Of a stretch of DNA of 50,705 bases, positions 1-9,389 are shown piece after piece. The notes below the pieces were generated by a model. It was not told the origin of the DNA. It searched no databases and saw only the letters and a program-made list of their open reading frames with translations. Positions within the stretch are counted from its first letter, which is position 1, and each line of letters begins with the position of its first letter. The stretch comes from Geodermatophilus sp. YIM 151500 (GTDB lineage Bacteria; Actinomycetota; Actinomycetes; Mycobacteriales; Geodermatophilaceae), in the NCBI RefSeq assembly GCF_025716945.1, contig NZ_JAOVZT010000008.1, positions 102,150 through 152,854 on the forward strand. The letters are read 5' to 3'. Position numbers and translations under genes: made by a program.

Positions 1-12
1 CCCCGCCGTCCC

Positions 13-32
13 GCCATCTCGGCCGAGATGGC
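13..32. promoter_or_regulatory. 20-bp perfect palindrome upstream of fabG
   Basis: The sequence GCCATCTCGGCCGAGATGGC is a perfect 10+10 inverted repeat lying 48 bp before the chosen fabG start. It could be an operator, for example for a TetR-type regulator of fatty-acid genes. It could also fold with a four-base loop as the terminator of a gene left of the window. The sequence alone does not separate these readings. Confidence 0.45.
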
Positions 33-80
33 ACCCCCGATGCTCCCGTGACGCAACCGATCCCGGAGGACGACCTCATC

Positions 81-1436
81 GTGAGCGACTGGTACCGCGA
101 CTTCACCAACTCCGGCGTGGGCGCCACGCTGACCAAGCGGCTCGGGCTGCCCCGCCCGGCCGTGCTGCGCCGCCACGAGCCCGGCGCTCCGCTGCTGCCC
201 GGCCCCGCGGTGGTCGGCACGGCGGGGGAGGGCCGGCTGCGCGATCCGCTGACCGCCGTCCTGAAGGACGCCGGCGTGACCCTCCTGTCGCCGGTGACCG
301 CCGACGGCGGCACCGACGGGGAGCGAACGGCCGCCGTCCTGCTCGACGCCACGGGCCTGCGGACGCCGGCCGACCTGGCCGCCGCGCACGACTTCCTCGC
401 CCCCGCGCTGCGGCGGCTCGCGCCGTCCGGCCGGGTGCTGGTGCTCGCCGAGCCGCCGTCGGAGGCCGCCGACCCGGCGCAGGCCGCGGCCCGGCAGGCG
501 CTGGAAGGACTGGTCCGTTCCACCGCCAAGGAGCTGCGCGGCGGCGCGACGGCCAACCTGCTGCTCGTGCCGGACGGCGCCGAGGGCGGGCTCGCCGGCC
601 CGGTGCGGTTCTTCCTGTCCGGCCGGTCGGCGTACGTGGACGGCCAGGTGGTCACCCTGACGGCCGCGGGCGCCACCGACGGGCAGGACGACGACCGCCC
701 GCTCGCCGGCAAGGTCGCCGTCGTCACCGGCGCGGCCCGGGGCATCGGCGCGGCCATCGCCCGGGTGCTGGCCCGCGACGGCGCGCACGTGGTCGTGGTC
801 GACCTGCCGGCCGCCGGCCAGGCGCTCGCCGGCGTCGCCAACGAGGTCGGCGGGACGGCGTTGCAGCTCGACATCACCGCGCCCGACGCCCCCGAGCGGC
901 TGGTCGGCCACCTGCGGGAGCGGCACGGCGGGGTCGACGTCGTCGTCCACAACGCCGGCATCACCCGCGACAAGCTGCTGGTCAACATGGACGCCGCCCG
1001 CTGGAACGCGGTCATGGCGGTCAACCTGCAGGCCCAGCTCGACCTCACGCAGGCGCTGCTCGACGCCGACGGCCTGCTCCGGCCCGGCGGGCGGGTGGTC
1101 TGCGTCAGCTCCCAGTCCGGCATCGCCGGCAACCGCGGGCAGACCAACTACGCGGCCTCCAAGGCGGGGGTCATCGGCATGGTGCGCGCCTGGGCGCCGG
1201 CCCTCGCCGAGCGCGGCGCGACCATCAACGCCGTCGCGCCCGGCTTCATCGTCACCGAGATGACCGCGCGGATGCCCTTCGGCACCCGCGAGATCGGCTC
1301 CCGGATCAACTCCCTGCAGCAGGGCGGGCTGCCGGTCGACGTCGCCGAGACCGTCGCCTGGCTGGCCCAGCCGGAATCGACGGGGGTCAACGGGCAGGTC
1401 GTGCGGGTCTGCGGCCAGTCGTTCCTGGGGGCGTGA
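81..1436 (+). CDS. fabG: 3-oxoacyl-ACP/CoA reductase, high-molecular-weight FabG (FabG4 type)
   Basis: NADPH-dependent short-chain dehydrogenase reducing 3-ketoacyl thioesters in fatty-acid metabolism. The protein has 451 residues, close to the roughly 450 of mycobacterial FabG4 and about twice a standard FabG. Residues 1-205 form a degenerate flavodoxin-like N-terminal domain. The catalytic SDR domain carries TGAARGIG at 216-223, HNAG near 290-293 and YAASK with Tyr357 and Lys361. I chose GTG 81 over GTG 48 because GGAGGA lies 10 bp before it and the protein then begins MSDWYRDFTNSG, as in FabG4 homologues. The stop overlaps the start of the MaoC gene, the same pairing as fabG4-htdX in mycobacteria (recalled). 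Confidence 0.9.
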   Translation: MSDWYRDFTNSGVGATLTKRLGLPRPAVLRRHEPGAPLLPGPAVVGTAGEGRLRDPLTAVLKDAGVTLLSPVTADGGTDGERTAAVLLDATGLRTPADLAAAHDFLAPALRRLAPSGRVLVLAEPPSEAADPAQAAARQALEGLVRSTAKELRGGATANLLLVPDGAEGGLAGPVRFFLSGRSAYVDGQVVTLTAAGATDGQDDDRPLAGKVAVVTGAARGIGAAIARVLARDGAHVVVVDLPAAGQALAGVANEVGGTALQLDITAPDAPERLVGHLRERHGGVDVVVHNAGITRDKLLVNMDAARWNAVMAVNLQAQLDLTQALLDADGLLRPGGRVVCVSSQSGIAGNRGQTNYAASKAGVIGMVRAWAPALAERGATINAVAPGFIVTEMTARMPFGTREIGSRINSLQQGGLPVDVAETVAWLAQPESTGVNGQVVRVCGQSFLGA

Positions 1437-2317
1437 TGGGTTCGGCTGCTCCCGGCGATGCGGCGGGCCGCACCGAGCTGGCGTCCGCGCCGTCGCTGCC
1501 GGCGCTGTTCGCCCGCGCCGCGGTGACCGCGCGCGGCCGCGGCGGCGACCTGCCCACCACCCGGCTGGCGCGCACCGGCGTCCGGGCCGACCAGCAGCAG
1601 CTGGCCGGGTACGCCCGGGTCTGCGGGTTCGGGCTGTCCGACGTCCTGCCGCCGACGTTCCCGCACGTGCTGGCCTTCCCGCTGCAGGTCGCGCTGATGA
1701 GCGACCGGGCCTTCCCGCTGGCGCTGCCCGGCCTCGTGCACGTGCGCAACCGCATCGACGCGCTGCGGCCGATCGGCACCGGTGAGGCGCTGGACCTGGA
1801 GGTGTGGGCCGAGCGGTTCGCCCGGCACCGGTCGGGTGCCACCGTCGACCTGTGCGCATCGGTCTCCGCCGACGGGGCCGAGGTGTGGCGCGGCCGGTCG
1901 ACCTACCTCGCGCGGGGGGCGACGCCGCCGGACGGCGCGCCGGAGGCCGAGGTCACGGTCGAGGTCGGCGACGTGCCCGACGGCACCATCCGCTGGCTGG
2001 TCGACGGCGACACCGGACGCCGCTACGCGAAGGTCTCCGGCGACGTGAACCCCATCCACCTGTCCGGGCTGACCGCCAAGGCCTTCGGGTTCAAGCGGGC
2101 GATCGCGCACGGCATGTGGGTCGCCGCCCGGGCGCTGGCGGCCCTGGAGGGCCGGCTGCCCGCGGCGGCGAGCGTCGACGTGGCATTCCGCAAGCCGCTC
2201 TTCCTGCCCTCCACGGTCACGCTGGCCACGGCGGAGGTCGGCGGCGGCTGGGACCTCGCCGTCCGCAACGCCGACACCGGCGCCGAGCACCTCCTCGGCA
2301 CCGTCCGCCCCCGCTGA
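1436..2317 (+). CDS. MaoC-type (R)-specific enoyl-acyl hydratase (HtdX-like)
   Basis: Double-hotdog hydratase acting on 3-hydroxyacyl/enoyl thioesters, the partner reaction of the upstream reductase. The C-terminal half contains the hydratase-2 motif with Asp203-Val-Asn-Pro-Ile-His208, followed by the typical glycine/histidine stretch ending AIAHGMW. The N-terminal hotdog lacks that motif, as in the mycobacterial HtdX/HtdZ family. ATG 1436 overlaps the TGA of fabG by one base, so translation is probably coupled; GTG 1433 is a possible alternative. An inverted repeat follows the stop. Family assignment is firm; the physiological substrate is unknown. Confidence 0.85.
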   Translation: MGSAAPGDAAGRTELASAPSLPALFARAAVTARGRGGDLPTTRLARTGVRADQQQLAGYARVCGFGLSDVLPPTFPHVLAFPLQVALMSDRAFPLALPGLVHVRNRIDALRPIGTGEALDLEVWAERFARHRSGATVDLCASVSADGAEVWRGRSTYLARGATPPDGAPEAEVTVEVGDVPDGTIRWLVDGDTGRRYAKVSGDVNPIHLSGLTAKAFGFKRAIAHGMWVAARALAALEGRLPAAASVDVAFRKPLFLPSTVTLATAEVGGGWDLAVRNADTGAEHLLGTVRPR

Positions 2318-2318
2318 G

Positions 2319-2356
2319 GGAGGAGATCCGTCGCGGTGACCGCGACGTACCTCCTC
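2319..2356 (+). terminator. Hairpin after the fabG-maoC pair
   Basis: Directly after the TGA there is GGAGGAGATCC, then GTCGCG-gtgac-CGCGAC, then GTACCTCCTCC. This gives a perfect 6-bp inner stem flanked by an imperfect outer stem of GGAGG against CCTCC. There is no T-tract, as is common for high-GC actinobacterial terminators. The arm GGAGGAGATC and the GCGGTGAC centre recur in the much stronger hairpin at 33666-33711, so both may belong to one terminator type. Confidence 0.5.
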
Positions 2357-2510
2357 CACGTCGACCGACGGGTACGTCAACCGACGGTCGTGTGACGGTC
2401 GGATCTCGATGCGGCAACGATCACCGGAACGTCGGCGTTGAGGTGGCGACCCGGCGCGCGGACCGGAAGGGTCGAGGGGCTAGCTGCTGCCGACGCCGGA
2501 GGACGAACCC

Positions 2511-4043
2511 GTGCGCTCCACCCGACTGCTCGCCCTGACCGCTGCCGGCGCGCTCGCCGTCAGCGCCTGCTCGGGGGGTGAGGGCGTCGACACCGGTACG
2601 GGCGGGGGAGGCGGTGGCGGGGGCGAGAACACGCTCGTCGCCGCGGTCGCCGCCCAGCCGGACCAGCTCGACCCGCACGTGACCACGGCGTACCCGAGCT
2701 TCCAGGTGCTCGAGAACGTCTACGACACCCTCGTCGTGCCGAACGCCGAGGACCTGACGATGGAGCCGAGCCTGGCCGAGAGCTGGGAGACCAGCGAGGA
2801 CGGCCTGACCTGGACGTTCACCCTCCGCGAGGGCGTCACGTTCCACGACGGCAGCGAGTTCGACTCCGCCGACGTCGTCTACTCGTACAACCGGATCATC
2901 GACGAGGACCTGTCCAACGCCTACCGGTTCGCCACGGTGGAGTCGATCGAGGCCGACGGTCCGCAGACCGTGGTCATGACGCTCGGCCAGCAGACGCCGA
3001 ACCTGCTCGAGCGGATCGGCGCCTTCAAGGGCATGTCGATCATCCCGGAGGGGGCGGCCGACGAGCTCGACCTGACCATCGAGGCCGTCGGCACCGGGCC
3101 GTTCCAGCTCGAGAGCTCCGACGCGAGCAGCACGGTGCTCACCGCCTACCCCGACTACTGGGGCGGCGACGTCACGGTCGACGGCGTCGAGTTCCGCTAC
3201 ATCACCGAGCCGGCCGCCGCGCTGACCGCGCTGCAGAACGGCGAGGTGCAGTGGACCGACAACGTGCCGCCGCAGCAGATCCAGGCGCTGGAGGGCGAGC
3301 AGGCCGTGGAGCTGGCCGCCACGCCCAGCGTCGACTACTGGTACCTGTCGATGAACTACGACCGGGAGCCGTGGGGCAACCGGGACGTCCGCCGGGCGAT
3401 CGCCACCGCGATCGACCGCGAGGCGGTCGCCGAGGCGGCCAAGTTCGGTGCCGCCCGGGCCAACCAAACGGCGATCCCCGAGGACAGCTTCTTCTACTAC
3501 GACTACGCGCCGTACCAGGCCGATCCTGAGGCCGCCCGGCAGCTGCTCGAGGGGGCCGGCGTCCAGACGCCGCTCACCATGGGGCTGATGGTGACCGACG
3601 AGTTCCCCGAGACGGTCACCGCCGCGCAGGTGATCGCCAGCCAGCTGGAGCCGATCGGGATCACCGTCGAGGTGCAGAACGAGGACTTCGCCACCTGGCT
3701 CTCGCGCCAGGGCGACGGCGACTTCGACGCCTTCCTGCTCGGCTGGCTGGGCAACCTCGACCCGGCCGCCTACTACCAGGAGCAGCACATCACCGACGGG
3801 TCCAACAACTACCAGGGCTACAGCAACCCGGAGGTCGACCGGCTGCTGCAGGAGGGCGCGGCCGAGACCGACCAGGACGCCCGCAAGCAGATCTACGACC
3901 AGGCGGCGCAGCTGATCGTCGACGACGCCTCGTACGTGTACCTCTACAACCCCGACGTGGTGCAGGCCTGGACGCCGGGTCTGCAGGGCTACCAGATCCG
4001 CGCGGACAAGGCGATCAACTTCGAGAGCGTCCAGCTGCCGTGA
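2511..4043 (+). CDS. ABC transporter substrate-binding lipoprotein (SBP_bac_5 family)
   Basis: Extracellular solute receptor of a peptide/opine/nickel-type importer, 510 aa. The signal peptide ends in a lipobox (AVSAC) with lipidated Cys20, followed by a glycine-rich linker of about eight glycines. The body shows family-5 features: QPDQLDPH near residues 48-55, a SLAESWETSEDGLTWTF-type segment and a late SNPEVDRLLQEG segment. GTG 2511 has GGAGGA at 2498-2503. This is the first gene of a five-gene importer operon. The substrate cannot be read from sequence; dipeptides, oligopeptides and glutathione are all possible. Confidence 0.93.
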   Translation: MRSTRLLALTAAGALAVSACSGGEGVDTGTGGGGGGGGENTLVAAVAAQPDQLDPHVTTAYPSFQVLENVYDTLVVPNAEDLTMEPSLAESWETSEDGLTWTFTLREGVTFHDGSEFDSADVVYSYNRIIDEDLSNAYRFATVESIEADGPQTVVMTLGQQTPNLLERIGAFKGMSIIPEGAADELDLTIEAVGTGPFQLESSDASSTVLTAYPDYWGGDVTVDGVEFRYITEPAAALTALQNGEVQWTDNVPPQQIQALEGEQAVELAATPSVDYWYLSMNYDREPWGNRDVRRAIATAIDREAVAEAAKFGAARANQTAIPEDSFFYYDYAPYQADPEAARQLLEGAGVQTPLTMGLMVTDEFPETVTAAQVIASQLEPIGITVEVQNEDFATWLSRQGDGDFDAFLLGWLGNLDPAAYYQEQHITDGSNNYQGYSNPEVDRLLQEGAAETDQDARKQIYDQAAQLIVDDASYVYLYNPDVVQAWTPGLQGYQIRADKAINFESVQLP

Positions 4044-4088
4044 CCTGGCGGCTCGCCGGGTGAGGCCCCGCCGGACGGGGTCCGCGCC

Positions 4089-5030
4089 GTGACCGGGTAC
4101 CTGCTGCGCCGCACCGGCCAGTCGGCCGTGGTGCTCGCCGGGGTGAGCGTGATCGTGTTCGCCCTGGTGCACCTCGTGCCGGGCGACCCGGTGCGGTTGG
4201 CCCTCGGCACCCGCTTCGACCAGGCCACCTACGACGCGTTGCTCGCCCGCTCCGGCCTGGACCAGCCGCTGGTGCAGCAGTTCTTCGGCTGGGCCGGCCG
4301 GGCGCTGACCGGTGACCTCGGGGTCAGCTTCCGCAGCGGCGACCCGGTGACCCTGCTGATCCTCGAGCGGCTGCCGGCCACGGTGACCCTGGCGTTCGCC
4401 TCGCTGCTGGTCGCGCTGCTGATCGCCGTCCCGCTCGGCACCGTCTCGGCGCTGCGCCCGCGGACCGTCGTCGACCGGGCCGCCACGGTGTTCAGCCAGT
4501 TCGGCATCTCGGTGCCGGACTTCTGGATGGGCATCGTGCTCATCCTGGTCTTCGCCGGCACCCTGGGCTGGCTGCCGACGGGCGGCTACGTTCCGCTCGG
4601 CGAGGACCCGCTCGGCTGGTTGCAGCGGTTGATCATGCCGGCGGTGGTCACCGGGGTGGTGTCCGGCTCGGTGATCACCCGGTTCGTGCGGAGCAGCGTC
4701 CTGGAGGCGCTGGGTTCCGACCACGTGCGGACGGCGGAGGCCAAGGGCCTGCCCCGGCGGCAGGTGCTCACCTGGCACGTGCTGCGCAACGCCCTGCTGC
4801 CGCTGGTCACGGTGACCGGCGTGCAGCTGGCCTACCTGCTCTCCGGCGTGGTGGTGGTGGAGATCGTCTTCGCCTGGCCCGGCCTCGGCCAGCTGGCGCT
4901 CCAATCGGTGCAGGCCCGCGACTACCCGGTGCTGCAGGGCGCCATCCTGCTGTTCGCGCTGGTGTTCCTGGTGATCAACCTGCTGGTCGACCTGCTCTAC
5001 ACCGCCATCGACCCGAGGATCCGCAGGTGA
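4089..5030 (+). CDS. ABC transporter permease, DppB type
   Basis: Inner-membrane permease, 313 aa, with six predicted transmembrane segments. The N-terminal signature is that of DppB/OppB proteins (LRRTGQSAVVLAGVSVIVF, then HLVPGDPVRLALG). The ATPase-contacting EAA loop lies around residues 207-232 and includes E-A-K-G at 217-220. GTG 4089 begins the typical MTGYLLRR start. The gene starts 45 bp after the lipoprotein gene, and its TGA overlaps the GTG of the next permease by 4 bp. Confidence 0.92.
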   Translation: MTGYLLRRTGQSAVVLAGVSVIVFALVHLVPGDPVRLALGTRFDQATYDALLARSGLDQPLVQQFFGWAGRALTGDLGVSFRSGDPVTLLILERLPATVTLAFASLLVALLIAVPLGTVSALRPRTVVDRAATVFSQFGISVPDFWMGIVLILVFAGTLGWLPTGGYVPLGEDPLGWLQRLIMPAVVTGVVSGSVITRFVRSSVLEALGSDHVRTAEAKGLPRRQVLTWHVLRNALLPLVTVTGVQLAYLLSGVVVVEIVFAWPGLGQLALQSVQARDYPVLQGAILLFALVFLVINLLVDLLYTAIDPRIRR

Positions 5031-6034
5031 GCGTCCAGCCGACCCCCGGGCCGCCGCCGGGCGGCACGCCACCGGCCGAGACGCCGTCCGAGACGCCGGC
5101 CGAGACGCCGTCCGAGGCGCCGGGCGGCTCGCCGGGCCCGGCGGGCGGGCGGACGGCGACGCTGCGGCCCGCCCGACCGCGGTGGCGGGAGACGCTGCGG
5201 TTGCTGGCCGGCAACCCCACGGCCGCCGTCGCCGCCGTCCTGCTGCTGCTGATCGTGCTGGTCGCGGTCTTCGACGAGCCGCTGGCCCCGCAGGGCGCCA
5301 ACGAGATCGACGTGGCCGGCCGGCTGCAGCCGCCGGGCCTCGAGCACCCGTTCGGCACCGACGACCTGGGCCGCGACGTCCTGAGCCGGATCATCCTGGG
5401 CGCCTCGGTGTCGCTGCGGGTGGGCTTCCTGGCCGTGCTCATCGCGCTCGTGGTCGGCAGCACCATCGGGCTGCTGGCCGGCTTCTACGGCCGGTGGGTG
5501 GACGACGTCCTGATGCGGGTCATGGACATGCTGTTCGCCTTCCCGGCCGTGCTGCTCGCGATCGCCGTGCTCGCCGTCCGCGGGCCCGGCTCGGGCAACA
5601 CCGCGCTGGCCATCGCCGTCGTCTACGTGCCGATCTTCGCCCGGGTGACCCGGGCCAGCGTGCTCGGCGTCCGGGAGGAGGTGTACGTGCGCGCCTCCCG
5701 CTCCGTCGGAGCCGGGGACCTCCGGCTGCTCACCCGGCACGTGCTGCCCAACGCCGCCCCGCCGATCATCGTGCAGACCTCGATCAGCCTGGCGTTCGCG
5801 GTGCTCGCCGAGGCGGCGCTGTCGTTCCTCGGCCTGGGCACCCAGCCGCCGAACCCGTCGTGGGGGTTGATGCTCGCCGAGGGCCGCGGCTACATCGAGC
5901 TCGCCTGGTGGATCGCGTTCTTCCCCGGCATGGCCATCTTCCTGACCGTGCTGTGCTTCAACCTGCTCGGCGACGGGCTGCGCGACGTGCTCGACCCGCG
6001 GCAGCGCACGCTGATGGGCGGGGGCGGTCGGTGA
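5027..6034 (+). CDS. ABC transporter permease, DppC type, with Pro/Thr/Glu-rich N-terminal tail
   Basis: Second permease of the importer, 335 aa. Homologues begin close to the segment corresponding to WRETLRLLAGNPTAAVA. Here about 45 residues precede it, rich in Pro, Thr, Ser, Glu and Gly with a repeated PSETPAETPSE pattern, so the cytoplasmic N-terminus is unusually long and disordered. DppC hallmarks follow: HPFGTDDLGRDVLSRI, an EAA loop near 215-240 and FLGLGTQPPNPSWG. GTG 5027 overlaps the previous stop by 4 bp. An internal start downstream of the tail cannot be excluded, but the overlap supports the long form. Confidence 0.9.
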   Translation: MSVQPTPGPPPGGTPPAETPSETPAETPSEAPGGSPGPAGGRTATLRPARPRWRETLRLLAGNPTAAVAAVLLLLIVLVAVFDEPLAPQGANEIDVAGRLQPPGLEHPFGTDDLGRDVLSRIILGASVSLRVGFLAVLIALVVGSTIGLLAGFYGRWVDDVLMRVMDMLFAFPAVLLAIAVLAVRGPGSGNTALAIAVVYVPIFARVTRASVLGVREEVYVRASRSVGAGDLRLLTRHVLPNAAPPIIVQTSISLAFAVLAEAALSFLGLGTQPPNPSWGLMLAEGRGYIELAWWIAFFPGMAIFLTVLCFNLLGDGLRDVLDPRQRTLMGGGGR

Positions 6035-7086
6035 CGGCGCCGCTGCTCGAGGTCGACGACCTGTGCGTGCGGCTGCGGACGCCGCGCGGTCCCGCGGCGG
6101 TGGTCAACGGGCTCAGCTACACCGTCGGCGAGGGCGAGACGGTGGCCGTGGTGGGGGAATCGGGCAGCGGCAAGAGCGTCTCGGTGCTCGCCCTGCTCGG
6201 GCTGCTGCCCACCCGGTCGGCGACGGTGACCGGGCGGGCGCTGCTGCGCGGCGAGGACCTGCTGACCCTGCCCGACGACCGGCTGCGCCGGATCCGCGGC
6301 GCCGGCGTCGGCATGGTGTTCCAGGACCCGATGACCTCGCTCAACCCGGTGCTCACCGTCGGGCGTCAGCTGGTCGAGGGCATCCGGGCGCACGCCGACG
6401 TGCCCAGGCCGGCCGCCCGCGACCGGGCCGCCGAGCTGCTCGGCGAGGTGGGCCTGCCCGATCCGCGCCGGGCGCTCGACCGCTATCCGCACGAGCTGTC
6501 GGGCGGCATGCGGCAGCGGGTGATGATCGCGATCGCGCTGTCGAACTCGCCGTCCCTGCTGATCGCCGACGAGGCGACCACCGCGCTCGACGTGACCGTG
6601 CAGGCGCAGATCCTCGAGCTGGTCGAGCGGCTGCAGCGCGACCACGGCACCGGCGTCGTGTGGATCACCCACGACCTCGGCGTCGTCGCCGGCATCGCCG
6701 ACCGGGTGCTGGTCATGTACGGCGGGCGCTGCGTGGAGGACGGCACGGCCGACGACGTCCTGGAGCGGCCCGCGCACCCCTACACGCGCGGCCTCCTCGG
6801 CGCGCTGCCCGACCTGGCGCTGGACCGCGACGACGGCGAGCTGGCGACCGTGCCCGGCACCCCGCCGCCGCCGACCGACCTGCCCGAGGGGTGCGTCTTC
6901 TGGCCGCGCTGCCCGGTGCGCGGTGATCCGCGGTGCGAGACCGAGCAGCCGCCCCTCGCCCCCGTCCTCCGCGGCGGTCACGGCCATGACCGCCGCGAGC
7001 CGCCGCACCGGGCGGCGACCTGGTGCGGCGAGGACGAGGCGCCGGCGCGCGGCAGCGGGGCGGCGGCCGCCGGGAGAGCACCGTGA
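6031..7086 (+). CDS. ABC transporter ATP-binding protein, DppD type
   Basis: Cytoplasmic ATPase, 351 aa. Walker A GESGSGKS spans residues 42-49, the signature LSGGM starts at 156, Walker B ends with Asp180-Glu181 and the switch histidine is His214 (ITHDLGV). The C-terminal oligopeptide-transporter extension has the cysteine motif [15 protein letters not shown] typical of DppD/OppD. GTG 6031 overlaps the permease stop by 4 bp. The reading frame is open upstream of this point, but that part encodes no ABC domain and is antiphase to the permease gene. Confidence 0.93.
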   Translation: MTAPLLEVDDLCVRLRTPRGPAAVVNGLSYTVGEGETVAVVGESGSGKSVSVLALLGLLPTRSATVTGRALLRGEDLLTLPDDRLRRIRGAGVGMVFQDPMTSLNPVLTVGRQLVEGIRAHADVPRPAARDRAAELLGEVGLPDPRRALDRYPHELSGGMRQRVMIAIALSNSPSLLIADEATTALDVTVQAQILELVERLQRDHGTGVVWITHDLGVVAGIADRVLVMYGGRCVEDGTADDVLERPAHPYTRGLLGALPDLALDRDDGELATVPGTPPPPTDLPEGCVFWPRCPVRGDPRCETEQPPLAPVLRGGHGHDRREPPHRAATWCGEDEAPARGSGAAAAGRAP

Positions 7087-8135
7087 GCGGCCGGCTGGAC
7101 GACGACGTCCTGGTCTCCGCCCGCGGGCTGGAGGTGCATTTCCCGATCCGGGGCTCCGGTGTGCGCCGCCGGCAGGTCGGGGCGGTGCGGGCCGTGGACG
7201 GCGTCGACCTCGACATCCGCCGCGGCGAGACGCTCGGCCTGGTCGGCGAGTCCGGCTGCGGCAAGTCGACGCTGGGCAACGCGCTGCTGCGGCTGGTCGA
7301 GCCCACCGGTGGCCGGGTCGAGTTCGACGGCACCGACGTCACCGCGCTGGGCCGCCGGCAGCTGCGCGCGCTGCGCCGCCGCGCCGGCATGGTCTTCCAG
7401 GACCCGTTCGCCTCCCTCGACCCGCGCCGCACCGTGGCGCAGACCGTGGCCGAGCCGCTGGAGGTGCACGGCCTGCGCCCCGGACGGCGGGAGCGGGCCG
7501 CCCGGGTGGGGGAGCTGCTGGAGCTGGTCGGCCTGGACCCGGCGGTGTCCGGCCGCTACCCGCACGAGTTCTCCGGTGGGCAGCGGCAGCGGGTCGGCAT
7601 CGCCCGCGCGCTGGCCGGCGAGCCCGACTTCCTGGTGTGCGACGAGGCCATCGCGTCGCTCGACGTCAGCGTGCAGGCCCAGGTGCTCAACCTGCTGCGC
7701 CGGCTGCAGCGGCAGCTCGGGCTCACGCTGTTGTTCATCTCGCACGACCTGTCCGCGGTCCGGCACATCTCCGACCGGATCGCGGTGATGTACCTGGGCC
7801 GGATCGTCGAGCTCGGGCCGGCCGCCGCGGTCGGCCGCGAGCCGCAGATGCCATACACGCAGGCGCTGCTGTCGGCGGTGCCGGTGCCGCACCCGTCGGT
7901 CGAGCGGTCCCGCGAGCGCGTCGTCCTCACCGGTGACGTGCCGTCGCCGGCGGCCGTGCCCAGCGGATGCCGGTTCCGCACCCGCTGCCCGTACGTCTTC
8001 GAGCCGTGCGACGACGTCGACCCCGCGCTGCAGCCGGCCGGTGCGCCCGGCCAGCTCGCCGCGTGCCACCTGCACGGCGTGGTCGGCCGCGAGGTGCCGG
8101 AGGGGGAGAAGGCCGGCACCGTGCCCGCCGAGTGA
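7083..8135 (+). CDS. ABC transporter ATP-binding protein, DppF type
   Basis: Second ATPase subunit, 350 aa. Walker A GESGCGKS spans residues 55-62, and the signature [15 protein letters not shown], Walker [12 protein letters not shown] and switch FISHDLSAV follow in order. The C-terminal cysteine extension ([14 protein letters not shown]) is the DppF/OppF form. GTG 7083 overlaps the previous stop by 4 bp. Together the five genes encode a complete importer with no regulator attached. Transcription probably ends at the hairpin between this gene and the convergent MFS gene. Confidence 0.92.
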   Translation: MSGRLDDDVLVSARGLEVHFPIRGSGVRRRQVGAVRAVDGVDLDIRRGETLGLVGESGCGKSTLGNALLRLVEPTGGRVEFDGTDVTALGRRQLRALRRRAGMVFQDPFASLDPRRTVAQTVAEPLEVHGLRPGRRERAARVGELLELVGLDPAVSGRYPHEFSGGQRQRVGIARALAGEPDFLVCDEAIASLDVSVQAQVLNLLRRLQRQLGLTLLFISHDLSAVRHISDRIAVMYLGRIVELGPAAAVGREPQMPYTQALLSAVPVPHPSVERSRERVVLTGDVPSPAAVPSGCRFRTRCPYVFEPCDDVDPALQPAGAPGQLAACHLHGVVGREVPEGEKAGTVPAE

Positions 8136-8148
8136 GCGGTCGCGGGAC

Positions 8149-8167
8149 CGGGGGTCGCGGTTCCCCG
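8149..8167. terminator. Possible bidirectional terminator between dppF-type and MFS genes
   Basis: In the 42-bp convergent gap, CGGGG and CCCCG form a 5-bp stem with a nine-base loop, flanked by further GC pairs. The position between two convergent stops suits a shared terminator, but the stem is short. Confidence 0.35.
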
Positions 8168-8177
8168 ACCGACGGCG

Positions 8178-9389
8178 TCAGGCGTGCTCGCCGAGCAGGC
8201 GCGGGCGGGCGGCGGCCCAGCCCGCCGCCGTCTGCCCCACCACCATCGCCAGCAGCAGGACCAGCCCCGCCGTCCACCCGCCGGTGACGTCGGCCAGCAC
8301 GCCGAGGGCCACCGGGCCGGTGGCCGCGAGCAGGTAGCCGACGCTCTGCGCGGCCGCCGACAGCCGCCCGGTCTGCGCGACGTCGCGGCTGCGCACCAAC
8401 ACCAGCGTCATGGCCAACGGGAAGGCCGTGCCGGTGCCCAGCCCCCACAGCAGCGCCCACAGCAGCGGCGCCGCGGACGGCGCGACCAGCAGGCCCGCGA
8501 CGCCGGCGGCGATGGGCGCCGTCGTCAGGAACACCCACACCCCCTGCCCCGGGCGGCGGGTCGCCAGCATCGGGACGACGAGGGACGCCGGCCCGCCGAG
8601 CACCGCGGCCGCCGCCGTGTACCCGCCGGCGGCCACGGCCGAGAGGCCCGCCTCGACCTCGAGCACCTCGGGCAGCCAGGTGAGCATCGCGTAGAACGAC
8701 AGGGACTGGAGGCCGAGGAAGAGGGTCACGGCCACCGCCACGCGGTCGCGGAGGATGCCGCGGCGGCCGGGGCGCGCCGGCAGGTCCCCGGCCGCGCCCC
8801 GCCGGGCCCGGGCCAGGGCGGCGACGGCCAGGCCGGCGACCAGCACCGGCACCAGCCACAGCGCCAGCCCGACCACGGCGCTGCCGGCGAGGCCGGTCAG
8901 CGGCTGCGCCAGCCCGGTGCCGAGCGCCGCGGACGTCGCCATCGAGGCGGTGACCAGGCCCACCACGGCGGCCGCACGCGCCCCGTACTCCGCGCGGGCC
9001 ACGGCGGGCAGCAGCACGTTGGCCACCGCGGTGCCGACGCCGAGCAGCACCGTGCCGGCGAACAGCCCGGCCACGCCGGCCAGGCGGAGGGCGACGCCGG
9101 CGGCGAGCAGCACCATGCCCGCCACCACAGCGCTGTGCAGGCCGATGCGGGTCGCCAGCACGGGGGCGAGCGGTGACAGCACGCCGAAGCACACCAGCGG
9201 CACCGCGGCCAGCACGGCCAGCGTCGGGACCGGGACGGCGAGCTCGGCGCCGAGCTCGCCGAGCAGCGGGCCGACCGCGGCGAACGGCCCGCGCAGGCAG
9301 AGCGCGACGAGGGTCAGGGCGGCGGCGGGTGCGAGCAGGTGCAGCCGGCGCCGCACGGGCGAGCCCGCCGTCGTCGTCCCGGAGGCCAT
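8178..9389 (-). CDS. MFS transporter, CynX/NimT-like
   Basis: Major facilitator superfamily membrane protein, 403 aa, with about twelve hydrophobic segments. The beginning (LTLVALCLRGPFAAVGPLLG) resembles the start of CynX/NimT (cyanate / 2-nitroimidazole) transporters, where an Arg and a Pro sit in helix 1. ATG 9389 is chosen because GGGGAGG precedes it by about 6 bp; the frame is open for another 26 codons upstream without a better start. Substrate unknown. It stands alone and convergent to the ABC importer operon. Confidence 0.85.
   Translation of the reverse strand: MASGTTTAGSPVRRRLHLLAPAAALTLVALCLRGPFAAVGPLLGELGAELAVPVPTLAVLAAVPLVCFGVLSPLAPVLATRIGLHSAVVAGMVLLAAGVALRLAGVAGLFAGTVLLGVGTAVANVLLPAVARAEYGARAAAVVGLVTASMATSAALGTGLAQPLTGLAGSAVVGLALWLVPVLVAGLAVAALARARRGAAGDLPARPGRRGILRDRVAVAVTLFLGLQSLSFYAMLTWLPEVLEVEAGLSAVAAGGYTAAAAVLGGPASLVVPMLATRRPGQGVWVFLTTAPIAAGVAGLLVAPSAAPLLWALLWGLGTGTAFPLAMTLVLVRSRDVAQTGRLSAAAQSVGYLLAATGPVALGVLADVTGGWTAGLVLLLAMVVGQTAAGWAAARPRLLGEHA

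Noticed and set aside
2421-5072. 883-codon minus-strand open frame opposite the ABC transporter genes
   Set aside because: The product is His/Gln/Arg-rich without domains, and the plus strand carries well-conserved transporter genes across the whole stretch.
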